The position numbers were made by a program, and so were the translations under genes. From Sphaerisporangium fuscum (lineage in GTDB: Bacteria; Actinomycetota; Actinomycetes; Streptosporangiales; Streptosporangiaceae), in contig NZ_JAHDTF010000004.1 in the NCBI RefSeq assembly GCF_018531465.1, positions 124,001-188,000 on the forward strand: 64,000 nt of DNA, written 5' to 3'. The notes under the pieces were generated by a model. That model ran no database searches, had not been told where the DNA came from, and saw only the letters and a list, made by a program, of their open reading frames with translations. The stretch's first letter is position 1. The number at the start of each line of letters is the position of its first letter. Shown piece by piece: positions 41,369 to 49,721 of the stretch.

Positions 41369-43972
41369 GTGAGAGCAATCCGCAGGTTCACCGTCCGTAC
41401 CGTCCTTCCCGTGGAGCTTGCCGCCCTCGGCGAGCTCGTGCACAATCTGCGCTGGTCCTGGCACCCGGAGACCATGGACCTGTTCGCCGAAGTGGATCCC
41501 GACACGTGGGAACGAGTCGGGCACGACCCGGTCGCGCTGCTCGGAGCGGTGGAGGCCGACCGGCTCGCCGAGCTGGCTCGTGATCGCAGGTTCCTCCGCA
41601 GGCTTGCCGACGCCGCGGACGACTTGCGGGAGTACATGACCGCGCCGAGGTGGTACCAAACCCTCCCCGACGCGCCGGCCGCGATCGGCTACTTCTCGCC
41701 CGAGTACGGCATCGCCGCCGCTCTCCCGCAGTACTCCGGCGGCCTGGGCATCCTGGCCGGCGACCACCTGAAGGCCGCGAGCGATCTCGGCGTGCCCATC
41801 CTCGGGGTGGGGCTGCTCTATCGCCACGGCTACTTCAGCCAGTCGCTGTCCGCCGAGGGGTGGCAGCAGGAGCACTATCCCAGCCTCGACCCCGGCGGCC
41901 TGCCCCTCAGCCTCCTCAAGGAGGCCGACGGCAGGCCCGCGCGCATCGCCATCCCGCTGCCGGGCGGCCGTTCCCTCCACGCGCAGATCTGGGTCGCCCA
42001 GGTCGGCCGCGTCCCCCTGCTGCTGCTCGACTCCGACGTCGCCGACAACGACAACGCCGCGCGCGACGTCACCGACCGGCTCTACGGCGGCGGCACCGAC
42101 CACCGCCTCATGCAGGAGCTGCTGCTCGGCATCGGCGGCGTGCGCGCCATCAGGGCGTACTCCCGCATCACCGGCCACCCCGAGCCCGAGGTCTTCCACA
42201 CCAACGAGGGCCACGCCGGGTTCCTGGGCCTGGAGCGCATCCGCGAGCTCACCGAGCACCGGCTGTCGTTCGACGAGGCGCTGGAGGCCGTCCGGGCCGG
42301 CACCGTCTTCACCACCCACACCCCGGTGCCGGCGGGCATCGACCGCTTCCCGGCCGAGATGATCGAGAAACAGTTCGGCGGCGACAACGCCTGGCCGACC
42401 GTCCCCGTGGAACGCATCCTGGCGCTCGGCGCCGAGCCCCCGTCGCCCGACTCCAAGCCCGAGGAGTCCGTGTTCAACATGGCGGTCATGGGCATGCGCC
42501 TGGCCCAGCGGGTCAACGGCGTCTCTGAGCTGCACGGCAAGGTCAGCCGCGAGATGTTCCAGGGGCTGTGGCCGGGCTTCGACCTCGACGACGTCCCGAT
42601 CGGGTCGATCACCAACGGCGTCCACGCGCCGACCTGGGTCGCGCGCGAGGTGATGGAGCTCGCGGGCAAGGAGCTGCCCACGCTGATCGAGGAGGCCCAG
42701 GGCTGGGAGAGCGTGCAGAAGCTCTCCGACGAGGAGATCTGGGAGATCCGCGGCAAGCTGCGCGGCCGGCTCGTCGAGGCGGCCCGCGACCGGCTGCGCA
42801 CGTCCTGGCGGGCCCGCGGCGCCTCCACCGCCGAGCTCGGCTGGATCGACGAGGCCCTCGACCCGAACATCCTGACCATGGGCTTCGCCCGCCGCGTCCC
42901 CTCCTACAAGCGGCTGACCCTCATGCTGAAGGACCCCGAGCGGCTGAAGTCCCTGCTGCTCGACCCGCAGCGGCCGATCCAGATCGTGATCGCGGGCAAG
43001 GCGCACCCGGCGGACGAGGGCGGCAAGAAGCTCATTCAGCAGATCGTGAGGTTCGCCGACCAGGAGGACGTCCGCCACCGCATCGTCTTCCTGCCCGACT
43101 ACGACATGGCCCTCGGGCAGCTCATGGTGCAGGGCTGCGACGTGTGGATGAACAACCCGCTGCGCCCGCTCGAGGCCTGCGGCACCTCCGGCATGAAGGC
43201 CGCGCTCAACGGCGGCCTCAACCTGTCGATCAGGGACGGCTGGTGGGACGAGTGGTACGACGGCGGGAACGGCTGGGCGATCCCCACGGCGGACGGCGTC
43301 GAGGACCCCGACCGCCGTGACGACCTGGAGGCCGCCGCGCTGTACGACCTGATCGAGCGCGAGGTGGCCGACCGCTTCTACGACCTGGCGGGCGGCTCCT
43401 ACCCCCGGCGCTGGCTCGACATGGTCAAGCACACCCTCAGCTCGCTCGGCCCCAAGGTCCTCGCCGGGCGCATGCTGCGCGACTACGTCGTCGACCTGTA
43501 CGAGCCGGCCGCCCAGTCGGCCCGCGAGCTCACCAAGGGCGACCTCGCCAAGGCGCGCGAGTTCGCCGCGTGGAAGCTGCGGGTCAGCCGGGCCTGGCCG
43601 GGGGTGCGGGTCGAGCACATCGAGGCGTCGGGCATCGGCGACACTCCGGAGCTCGGGGCGTCGATCCAGGTGCGCGCGACGATCGCCCTCGGCGAGCTGT
43701 CCCCGGACGACGTCAGCGTCCAGGCGGCGTACGGCAAGGTCGGCGTGCACGACGAGCTGCTCGGGCCGTCCTACATCGACCTGTCGGCGGGCTCGGCCGG
43801 TGACGACGGCAAGGTGACCTGCACCGGGGTCGTGCCGCTCGACCGCACCGGCGCCTTCGGGTACACCGTCCGGGTCGTGCCCTCGCACCCGCTGATGAGC
43901 TCCCCGGCCGAGCTCGGGCTGATCGCGCTGCCGGAGGAGCCGGTCGGCATGACCAACGGCACCCTCCGCTAG
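41369..43972 (+). CDS. glgP: Alpha-glucan (glycogen) phosphorylase
   Basis: An 867-residue phosphorylase of the short, DUF3417-containing type that releases glucose-1-phosphate, or acts on GlgE glucan. The N-terminal VELAALGELVHNLRWSWHP is the DUF3417 region; GGLGILAGDHLKAASDLGVPI, EVFHTNEGHAGFLGLERI and the pyridoxal-phosphate Lys in CGTSGMKAALNGG follow. GTG 41369 is the start. It is divergent from glgE, so synthesis and breakdown share a control region. Confidence 0.93.
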   Translation: MRAIRRFTVRTVLPVELAALGELVHNLRWSWHPETMDLFAEVDPDTWERVGHDPVALLGAVEADRLAELARDRRFLRRLADAADDLREYMTAPRWYQTLPDAPAAIGYFSPEYGIAAALPQYSGGLGILAGDHLKAASDLGVPILGVGLLYRHGYFSQSLSAEGWQQEHYPSLDPGGLPLSLLKEADGRPARIAIPLPGGRSLHAQIWVAQVGRVPLLLLDSDVADNDNAARDVTDRLYGGGTDHRLMQELLLGIGGVRAIRAYSRITGHPEPEVFHTNEGHAGFLGLERIRELTEHRLSFDEALEAVRAGTVFTTHTPVPAGIDRFPAEMIEKQFGGDNAWPTVPVERILALGAEPPSPDSKPEESVFNMAVMGMRLAQRVNGVSELHGKVSREMFQGLWPGFDLDDVPIGSITNGVHAPTWVAREVMELAGKELPTLIEEAQGWESVQKLSDEEIWEIRGKLRGRLVEAARDRLRTSWRARGASTAELGWIDEALDPNILTMGFARRVPSYKRLTLMLKDPERLKSLLLDPQRPIQIVIAGKAHPADEGGKKLIQQIVRFADQEDVRHRIVFLPDYDMALGQLMVQGCDVWMNNPLRPLEACGTSGMKAALNGGLNLSIRDGWWDEWYDGGNGWAIPTADGVEDPDRRDDLEAAALYDLIEREVADRFYDLAGGSYPRRWLDMVKHTLSSLGPKVLAGRMLRDYVVDLYEPAAQSARELTKGDLAKAREFAAWKLRVSRAWPGVRVEHIEASGIGDTPELGASIQVRATIALGELSPDDVSVQAAYGKVGVHDELLGPSYIDLSAGSAGDDGKVTCTGVVPLDRTGAFGYTVRVVPSHPLMSSPAELGLIALPEEPVGMTNGTLR

Positions 43973-43977
43973 TCGAG

Positions 43978-44020
43978 CGCCGGGCCGGGGACGTACCGGA
44001 AACGGAGCCCCGGCCCGGCG
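43978..44020 (+). terminator. Long hairpin after glgP
   Basis: Thirteen-base perfect stem CGCCGGGCCGGGG paired with its complement around a 17-base loop that itself contains CCG-GAAA-CGG, a GNRA tetraloop. It begins six bases after the stop. There is no U-run. Confidence 0.7.
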
Positions 44021-44185
44021 TACCGGCCTTCCGCGGCCGTACGCCGCCCTGGTCGTGCAGGGCAGGCGGCACGCGAGGCGGTGGCCGACGAGGTCACCGG
44101 GGGACTGCCTGGTCTCGGTGATCGCGTACGCCCGTATGGTGGTGCTGCGGCATGCCGCGGGTCACAGGCCACCGAGGAGGACAGC

Positions 44186-44959
44186 ATGGCGGAGTTCGTA
44201 CGCATCGAGGTCAGCGGCCGGGTCGCGACCATCAGGCTGGACCGGCCGAAGATGAACGCCCTCAACCGCCAGATGCAGACCGAGCTCGGCGAGTGCGCGC
44301 GCCGGATCGACGCCGACCCGGACGTCCACGCCGTCGTGATCTACGGAGGCGAGCGGTCGTTCGCCGCCGGGGTCGACATCAAGGAGATGGCCGATATGGG
44401 TTATGCCGACATGTCGGCACACTCGGCCGATCTCCAGGCGTGCTTCACCGCCGTCGCCAAGATCGGCAAGCCGGTCGTCGCCGCGATCACCGGATACGCC
44501 CTGGGCGGCGGATGCGAGCTGGCGCTCTGCGCCGACTTCCGCGTCGCCGGGGCCGGCGCCAAGCTGGGCCAGCCGGAGATCGCGCTCGGCCTCATCCCCG
44601 GCGCGGGCGGCACCCAGCGCCTGCCCCGCCTGATCGGCCCCGCCAGGGCCAAGGACCTCATCTTCACCGGCCGCCACGTGGACGCCGAGGAGGCCCTCGC
44701 CATCGGCCTGGTCGACAAGGTGGTCCCCGACGCCGACGTCCACACCGAGGCCGTCGCCCTGGCCGAACGCTTCGCCGGCGGCCCCACCCTCGCCCTGCGC
44801 GCCGCGAAGCAGGCCATCGACCACGGCCTGGAGGTCGACCTCACCACCGGCCTGGAGATCGAACGCCTCCACTTCTCGGCCCTGTTCGCCACCGAGGACA
44901 CCCACACCGGCCTGCGCGCCTTCACCGAGAAGACCAAGCCCGACTTCACCGGCCGCTGA
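44186..44959 (+). CDS. Enoyl-CoA hydratase/isomerase family protein
   Basis: A 257-residue crotonase. The oxyanion-hole regions are GGERSFAAGVDIKEMADM and TGYALGGGCELALCADFRVAG; the catalytic Glu is in ALGLIPGAGGTQRLPRLIG, where Gly occupies one of the two usual Glu sites (GQPEIALGLIP keeps one). ATG 44186 has GAGGAGG at good spacing. It is monocistronic. Fatty-acid versus dedicated substrate cannot be told; no KstR-type box is seen upstream. Confidence 0.88.
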   Translation: MAEFVRIEVSGRVATIRLDRPKMNALNRQMQTELGECARRIDADPDVHAVVIYGGERSFAAGVDIKEMADMGYADMSAHSADLQACFTAVAKIGKPVVAAITGYALGGGCELALCADFRVAGAGAKLGQPEIALGLIPGAGGTQRLPRLIGPARAKDLIFTGRHVDAEEALAIGLVDKVVPDADVHTEAVALAERFAGGPTLALRAAKQAIDHGLEVDLTTGLEIERLHFSALFATEDTHTGLRAFTEKTKPDFTGR

Positions 44960-44977
44960 GCCGGGAGAGGGGGCCCG

Positions 44978-44996
44978 GGCCGCCTCCGAGGCGGCC
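44978..44996. terminator. Bidirectional hairpin GGCCGCCTC-C-GAGGCGGCC
   Basis: Nine-base complementary arms between the hydratase stop and the convergent hydrolase stop. The true loop is probably three to five bases. Confidence 0.6.
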
Positions 44997-45812
44997 TCAG
45001 CTCTTGATGAACTCCAGCAGGTCGGTGTTCAGCTCGTCCTGGTGGCTGACGAAGATGCCGTGTCCGGCGGTGGGGTACTCCTTGTACACCGTGCCCGGGA
45101 TGAGCTCGGCGGTACGGCGCCCGGTCACGTCCACCGGTGCGGAGAAGTCCGCGGCGCCGTGGACGACCAGGGTGGGGATGGTGATACCGCGCAGTTCCGC
45201 GCGGTGGTCGGCGTGGAATATGGCCTGCTGGAAGTGCAGCACCGCCCACGGCGAGGTGGCCTCGCACTCGCGGATCATCCAGTCGATGAGAGCGGGGGAC
45301 ACCGCCGGACCCAGGTGCGTGGCGAAGAACACCTGTGCCTGGTCGGAGAGCCACTTGGGCCGGTCGGAGCGGATGCGCGCGATCATGGTGTCGAACAGGG
45401 CCTCGGGCACGCCGCTGGGGTTGTCGTCGGTCAGCTTCAGGAACGGGAGCATCGCCGAGATGAACACCGCCCGGTCGACACGCTCCTCACCGTGGCGGGC
45501 CAGGTAGCGGGCCACCTCCGCGCCGCCCATGGAGTGGCCGACGAGGATGGCGTCCCGCAGGTCCAGGTGCTCGATCAGCGCGGCCAGGTCATCGGTGGTG
45601 GTGTCCATGTCGTATCCGCCGGAGGGGCGGTCCGAACGCCCGTGGCCACGACGGTCCAGCGCGATGCACCGGTAACCCCGCTCGACGAAGAAAGGGATCT
45701 GGTACTCCCACATGTCGGTGCTGAGCATGCAGCTGGACACGAAGACGATGGGCCGGCCCTGACCGTAGTCCTCGTAGGCGAGGCGGGTTCCATCGGCGGT
45801 CTCGAAGAACAT
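44997..45812 (-). CDS. Alpha/beta hydrolase (non-haem chloroperoxidase/esterase type)
   Basis: A 271-residue hydrolase: oxyanion region IVFVSSCMLSTDMW, nucleophile Ser94 in VGHSMGG, Asp in VVHGAADFSAP and His in YPTAGHGIFVSH. It has the length and pattern of the non-haem chloroperoxidase/arylesterase group. ATG 45812 is preceded by GAGGAGA at eight bases. It is divergent from the ECF sigma gene. Substrate unknown. Confidence 0.88.
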   Translation of the reverse strand: MFFETADGTRLAYEDYGQGRPIVFVSSCMLSTDMWEYQIPFFVERGYRCIALDRRGHGRSDRPSGGYDMDTTTDDLAALIEHLDLRDAILVGHSMGGAEVARYLARHGEERVDRAVFISAMLPFLKLTDDNPSGVPEALFDTMIARIRSDRPKWLSDQAQVFFATHLGPAVSPALIDWMIRECEATSPWAVLHFQQAIFHADHRAELRGITIPTLVVHGAADFSAPVDVTGRRTAELIPGTVYKEYPTAGHGIFVSHQDELNTDLLEFIKS

Positions 45813-46007
45813 CGGTCGCTCTCCTCAGGGGGATCTCACGTGGTCTGACGTGAAAGAGCCTGTCAGGGTGCAGGGGGTGGCGTCGATTACGCGACAGGTA
45901 AGGCGCAGAGTTACCCGGCCCGCCGGAGAGATCCGACAGACTGCCGGAAAAGTGCCACCGGGGTGCAACCGGAGGCGTCCCGGCGGGGTTGGCAGGGCGT
46001 GAGGGGC

Positions 46008-46595
46008 ATGAACATTCGCGACGAGGGGCTGCCGGCGGCCGCCGATCCGGTGGTGAAGGCACTGGCCGACGACCTCGACAGCGGCTTCGCCGAGTTGTTC
46101 GGCGCCTACCGGGGACAGGTGTTCTCGGCGGCGCTACGGCTGTCGGGGCGGTGGCAGGACGCCGAGGATCTCACGGCCGAGGCGTTCCTCCGCGCGTTCC
46201 GGGCGTTGTGCGCCTACGATCACGATCGCATCACCGCGCTACGGCCGCGTCCGTGGCTGATGACGATCCTGATGAATCTGTGGCGCAACAAGCTGCGTGA
46301 CGACGCGCGGCAGCCTCGGCCCGCTCTCACCGACCGGCCCCCGGAGGCATCGGACCCCGGCGAAGGCGTCGAGGAGGTGACCGCGCGCCGCGAGACGGGC
46401 TGCGAGCTGGCCCGGATGCTCGGCCTGCTGCCGGAGGAGCAGCGTGCGGCCGTCGTGCTGCGTCATGTCGTCGACCTGCCCGTCGCCGAGATCGCCTCGG
46501 TGCTCGCCCTGCCGGAGGGAACCGTCAAGTCCCACATCTTCCGTGGGCTGCGGCGACTGCGCGCGCTCACCGATCTGCAGGGAGGTGCCCGATGA
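46008..46595 (+). CDS. ECF sigma factor coupled to an alkylation-repair gene
   Basis: A 195-residue ECF sigma factor. Region 2 lies at about 25-95 (FAELFGAYRGQVFSAALRLSGRWQDAEDLTAEAFLRAF, RPWLMTILMNLWRNKLRDD) and region 4 at about 130-185 (EEQRAAVVLRHVVDLPVAEIASVLALPEGTVKSHIFRGLRRLR). ATG 46008 follows GAGGGG. The stop overlaps the next ATG (ATGA). The usual anti-sigma gene position is taken by an MGMT-Ada fusion, so it may control an alkylation-damage response; this is inference. Confidence 0.9.
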   Translation: MNIRDEGLPAAADPVVKALADDLDSGFAELFGAYRGQVFSAALRLSGRWQDAEDLTAEAFLRAFRALCAYDHDRITALRPRPWLMTILMNLWRNKLRDDARQPRPALTDRPPEASDPGEGVEEVTARRETGCELARMLGLLPEEQRAAVVLRHVVDLPVAEIASVLALPEGTVKSHIFRGLRRLRALTDLQGGAR

Positions 46596-47356
46596 GGGAT
46601 TTCGAAGAGGACGACCCGCTGCTCGCCGGGCTCGCGGCGCTTGCCACCGACGCCCCGCCCGGCCTGCTGGACCGGGTCGCCGCCCGCCGGGTGGAGGTGA
46701 GCGGCCCCATCGGCCGGCTGTCGGTCGCCTTCACCGAGGAGGGCATCGCCTACGTCCGCCCGGCGGAGGAGGAAGGCTTCGCCGCCGGGTTCCGGGAGCG
46801 TTTCGGCCGCCCGCTGCTGTACGCCGACCGCCCTCCGGCGGGGCTGCTGCCAGCTCTGCGGTCCGGACGGGCGGCCGGGCTGCGCTTCGACCTGGGCGGA
46901 ACCGGCGAGTTCCAGCGGGAGGTGCTGCTGGCCACGCTGGCGATCCCGAAGGGGCAGGTCAGGCCGTACGGCTGGCTCGCCCGGCTGGTCGGCCGGCCGA
47001 CGGCCGCGCACGAGGTCGCCGCCGCGCTCGCCGACAACCCCGTGCCGGTGCTCCTGCCATGCCACCGGGTCGTCCGCTCCGACGGAGAAGCCGGGGACCA
47101 CGTCCTCGGGGCCACGGTCAAGCTGGCGCTGCTCTCGGCCGAGGGCGTCCACCTCGGCTGGGTCAGAGACCTGGCCCGTGACGGGGTGTACTTCCTGGGC
47201 AGCGACACCACGGGGATCGTCTGCTTCCCGACCTGCCACAACGCGCGGCGGATCACCACGGCGCACCAGCGGGGGTTCCGCAGCCTCGGCGAGGCGCGGG
47301 CGGCCGGCTACCGGCCGTGCAGGGTGTGCCGGCCAGGACTGGTGACGTCGGCGTGA
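46592..47356 (+). CDS. O6-alkylguanine-DNA alkyltransferase fused to a C-terminal Ada zinc domain
   Basis: A 254-residue protein. Residues 1-32 are a short acidic helical leader; about 35-190 is the MGMT fold with acceptor Cys157 in PCHRVV, and His140 where the DNA-flipping Arg normally stands. Residues 198-248 match the Ada phosphotriester-accepting zinc domain: Cys211, Cys215, Cys243 and Cys246 with spacing as in E. coli Ada. In Ada this domain is N-terminal and followed by an AraC DNA-binding domain; here it is C-terminal and no AraC domain exists. The start overlaps the sigma stop. It could both repair DNA and signal to the sigma factor. Confidence 0.85.
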   Translation: MRDFEEDDPLLAGLAALATDAPPGLLDRVAARRVEVSGPIGRLSVAFTEEGIAYVRPAEEEGFAAGFRERFGRPLLYADRPPAGLLPALRSGRAAGLRFDLGGTGEFQREVLLATLAIPKGQVRPYGWLARLVGRPTAAHEVAAALADNPVPVLLPCHRVVRSDGEAGDHVLGATVKLALLSAEGVHLGWVRDLARDGVYFLGSDTTGIVCFPTCHNARRITTAHQRGFRSLGEARAAGYRPCRVCRPGLVTSA

Positions 47357-48741
47357 AGGAGGGCCGCGCCGGGAGAGCCGGTGGCCGGCGCGGCCCTCCG
47401 CCCCGCCGCGTACGTCATGACGGCGGCGACCAGGGAAGTGACGCCGAAGGCGCTCATGACGACGGCGAAGGCGCTGGCGGGCCGATCGGCGAGGCCGAGA
47501 TACAGCGTGCCGAACACCGCCACACCCACGACGCCCGACAACTGTGAGGTGGTGTTGACCAGCCCGCTGACGTCGGGCGCGTACGCGGCCGGCAGGCCGG
47601 AGGTGAGCCGTCCGAGTTGCGCGGCGAAACCGGTGCCGAGCCCGAAGCCGCCGGCCCCGAGCAGGGCGACGAGCGGCGCCCCGCTCGCGTGCGAGATGCC
47701 GATGCCCAGATAGGCCGCCGCCAGGATGACGTAGGCGGCGGTCGCGGCGTGGCGGGCGACGGGCGCCGGGAGGCGCGGCAGCAGCGGTCCGGCGATGCCG
47801 AACGCCGCCACCCACGACACCAGGGCCAGCCCCGAGTACAGCGGGCTCCTGCCGAGTCCCTGCTGCAGGTAGAGCGCCAGGACGAACAGCATCGCGAAGT
47901 AGGTGCCGGTCGCCGCGGCGAGCGCGCCGAGTGTCCAGGAGACCATGGGCCGGGCGACCACGTGCAGGTTGAGCAGCGGGTAGCCGCCCCGCGACGCGAC
48001 CCGCCGCTGCCACAGCACGAACGTCGCCATCATGGGCACGCTCGCCGCCAGGGACACCCACGTCCAGACGGGCCAGCCCGCCTCGCGGCCGGCGACCAGC
48101 GGGACGATCGCGAGCAGTACGGCGGCCGACAGCGCGACGACGCCGCCGAGGTCGAGCCTCCTGCCTCGGGACGGCTGATCCGCGGGCAGGCAGCGGAGCC
48201 CGATCACCAGCAGCGCGACGCCGACCGGCACGTTGATCAGGAAGATCGGCCGCCAGGTCAGGCCGAGGAGGTTCGCCGAGACCAGGACACCGCCGAAGAC
48301 CTGTCCCGCCACGGCGCCACCGGACATGGTCAGCACGAGCAGTCCCTGCGCGCGGGCCCGCGCCGCGCCCGAGAAGTGGAGCTGAATGCCCGACAGCACC
48401 TGCGGCACCATGACCGCTCCCGCCGCGCCCTGGACCACCCGTGCGATGATCAGCGCCGTGGCGGCGGGGGCCACCCCGCAGGCGAGCGAGGCGAGGGTGA
48501 ACCCGGCGAGGCCCAGCAGGAACATCCGCTTGTAGCCCCGGGTGTCGCCCAGCCGCGCACCGGTGATCAGCAGCATCGCGTAGGCGAGGGTGTAGCCGGA
48601 GATCACGAATTGCAGCTCACCGCCAGAGGTCCGCAGACCGTCCCGGATCGCCGGTCCCGCGACGTTGACGATCGCCACGTCGATGTTCACCATGAACTGC
48701 CCGGTCAGCAGCGCCGCCAGCATCCATCTCTTACGATCCAT
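47308..48741 (-). CDS. MFS transporter, DHA2 (14-helix) drug/proton antiporter
   Basis: A 477-residue membrane protein with about 14 hydrophobic segments. MDRKRWMLAALLTGQFMVNIDVAIVNVAGPAI carries the DHA2 motif D1 and ITGARLGDTRGYKRMFLLGLAGF is motif A. Probable export of a toxic compound. ATG 48741 has GAAGGAAGG at good spacing. Its last 49 bases overlap the 3' end of the convergent MGMT-Ada gene. Confidence 0.88.
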   Translation of the reverse strand: MDRKRWMLAALLTGQFMVNIDVAIVNVAGPAIRDGLRTSGGELQFVISGYTLAYAMLLITGARLGDTRGYKRMFLLGLAGFTLASLACGVAPAATALIIARVVQGAAGAVMVPQVLSGIQLHFSGAARARAQGLLVLTMSGGAVAGQVFGGVLVSANLLGLTWRPIFLINVPVGVALLVIGLRCLPADQPSRGRRLDLGGVVALSAAVLLAIVPLVAGREAGWPVWTWVSLAASVPMMATFVLWQRRVASRGGYPLLNLHVVARPMVSWTLGALAAATGTYFAMLFVLALYLQQGLGRSPLYSGLALVSWVAAFGIAGPLLPRLPAPVARHAATAAYVILAAAYLGIGISHASGAPLVALLGAGGFGLGTGFAAQLGRLTSGLPAAYAPDVSGLVNTTSQLSGVVGVAVFGTLYLGLADRPASAFAVVMSAFGVTSLVAAVMTYAAGRRAAPATGSPGAALLHADVTSPGRHTLHGR

Positions 48742-48870
48742 GACCTTCCTTCGCGCGAAAGGGCTCAAGCCGCGTACACATACGGGCTGTGAACCCCAGC
48801 CGCGTCCGTCCGGTTGCGCGCCGTCGATCCGCGACCCGGCCCACCGGCGGGGCGTTGTTATCCTCCGGAG

Positions 48871-49539
48871 GTGCGCGTCCGCAGACTCCATGACTGGCCC
48901 GCCGCGATCCCGGAGGCGGAGGCGATCCAGGAGCGGCTCCGCCCCCTCGTCGTGCTCGACGATCCCGGCCCGGAGAACGTGGAGCTGGTCGCGGGGCTGG
49001 ACGTGGCGTACTCAGCGGGGGACGACCAGGTGACGGCGGCGGTGGTCGTCCTGGACGCCCGGACGCTGGAGGTCGCCGAGCAGGTCGTCGTCTCCCGGCC
49101 GGTGCGGTTCCCGTACGTGCCGGGGCTGTTCGCCTTCCGTGAGCTGCCCGCGCTGGTCGAGGCGCTGGAGAAGCTCACGGTCACTCCGGACCTGCTGGTC
49201 TGCGACGGGTACGGGCTGGCGCACCCGCGCCGGTTCGGCCTGGCCTGTCACCTGGGCGTGCTGACCGATCTGCCCACCCTCGGGGTGGGGAAGACGGCCT
49301 TCGTCGGCACGTACGAGGTACCGGGGACCGAGCGCGGCTCCTGGTCGCCGATCGTCGACGGCGGCGAGGTCGTCGGCAGGAGCCTGCGCACGCAGACCGG
49401 GGTCAAGCCGGTCTTCGTCTCGCAGGGGCACCGCGTCGGCCTGGACGAGGCCTGCCGCCACGTCCTCGGACTGACCCCGAAGTTCCGCCTCCCGGAACCC
49501 ATTCGCCGCGCCGACCGTCTATCCCGCGGACAGTCGTAG
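48871..49539 (+). CDS. nfi: Endonuclease V
   Basis: A 222-residue deoxyinosine endonuclease: catalytic Asp44 in VAGLDVAYS, Glu91 in FPYVPGLFAFRELPAL, Asp112 in LVCDGYGLAHPRRFGLACHLG, and late-motif residues near FVSQGHRVGLDEAC. It nicks DNA beside hypoxanthine left by deamination. GTG 48871 directly abuts GGAG, so initiation is unusual, perhaps leaderless. It is divergent from the MFS gene and close to the alkyltransferase, a loose repair neighbourhood. Confidence 0.9.
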   Translation: MRVRRLHDWPAAIPEAEAIQERLRPLVVLDDPGPENVELVAGLDVAYSAGDDQVTAAVVVLDARTLEVAEQVVVSRPVRFPYVPGLFAFRELPALVEALEKLTVTPDLLVCDGYGLAHPRRFGLACHLGVLTDLPTLGVGKTAFVGTYEVPGTERGSWSPIVDGGEVVGRSLRTQTGVKPVFVSQGHRVGLDEACRHVLGLTPKFRLPEPIRRADRLSRGQS

Positions 49540-49541
49540 TA

Positions 49542-49721
49542 CTACGACCTCAGTTCGGCCGCAGGGGGCGGATCGGGCTGATTCATCGCATATAGGGCAC
49601 GCCTGATGAGGACGTCGAGTTCGTTGGCGTCCGGCATGCCCAGGTCGTAGAGCAGACGGTAGTGCAGCGGGCCGTAGAGCAGGTATAGCGCGACGTCCAG
49701 GTCGGCGTCGGGGTCACGCCG
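49542..49721 (-). pseudogene. 3' remnant of a TetR-family regulator gene
   Basis: In one frame this encodes about 59 residues ending in a TAG: RRDPDADLDVALYLLYGPL, then HYRLLYDLGMPDANELDVLI and RRALYAMNQ. That is the usual C-terminal dimer helix pattern of AcrR-like TetR proteins (DLLYGPLYYRLL). The HTH part is absent; the upstream end runs into the MFS gene in another frame, so the rest was lost by deletion. Confidence 0.65.

Noticed and set aside
41354..43888. 844-codon frame antisense to glycogen phosphorylase
   Set aside because: Covers glgP almost exactly and has a low-complexity His/Val/Gly/Asp composition; third-position GC makes this frame stop-free by chance.
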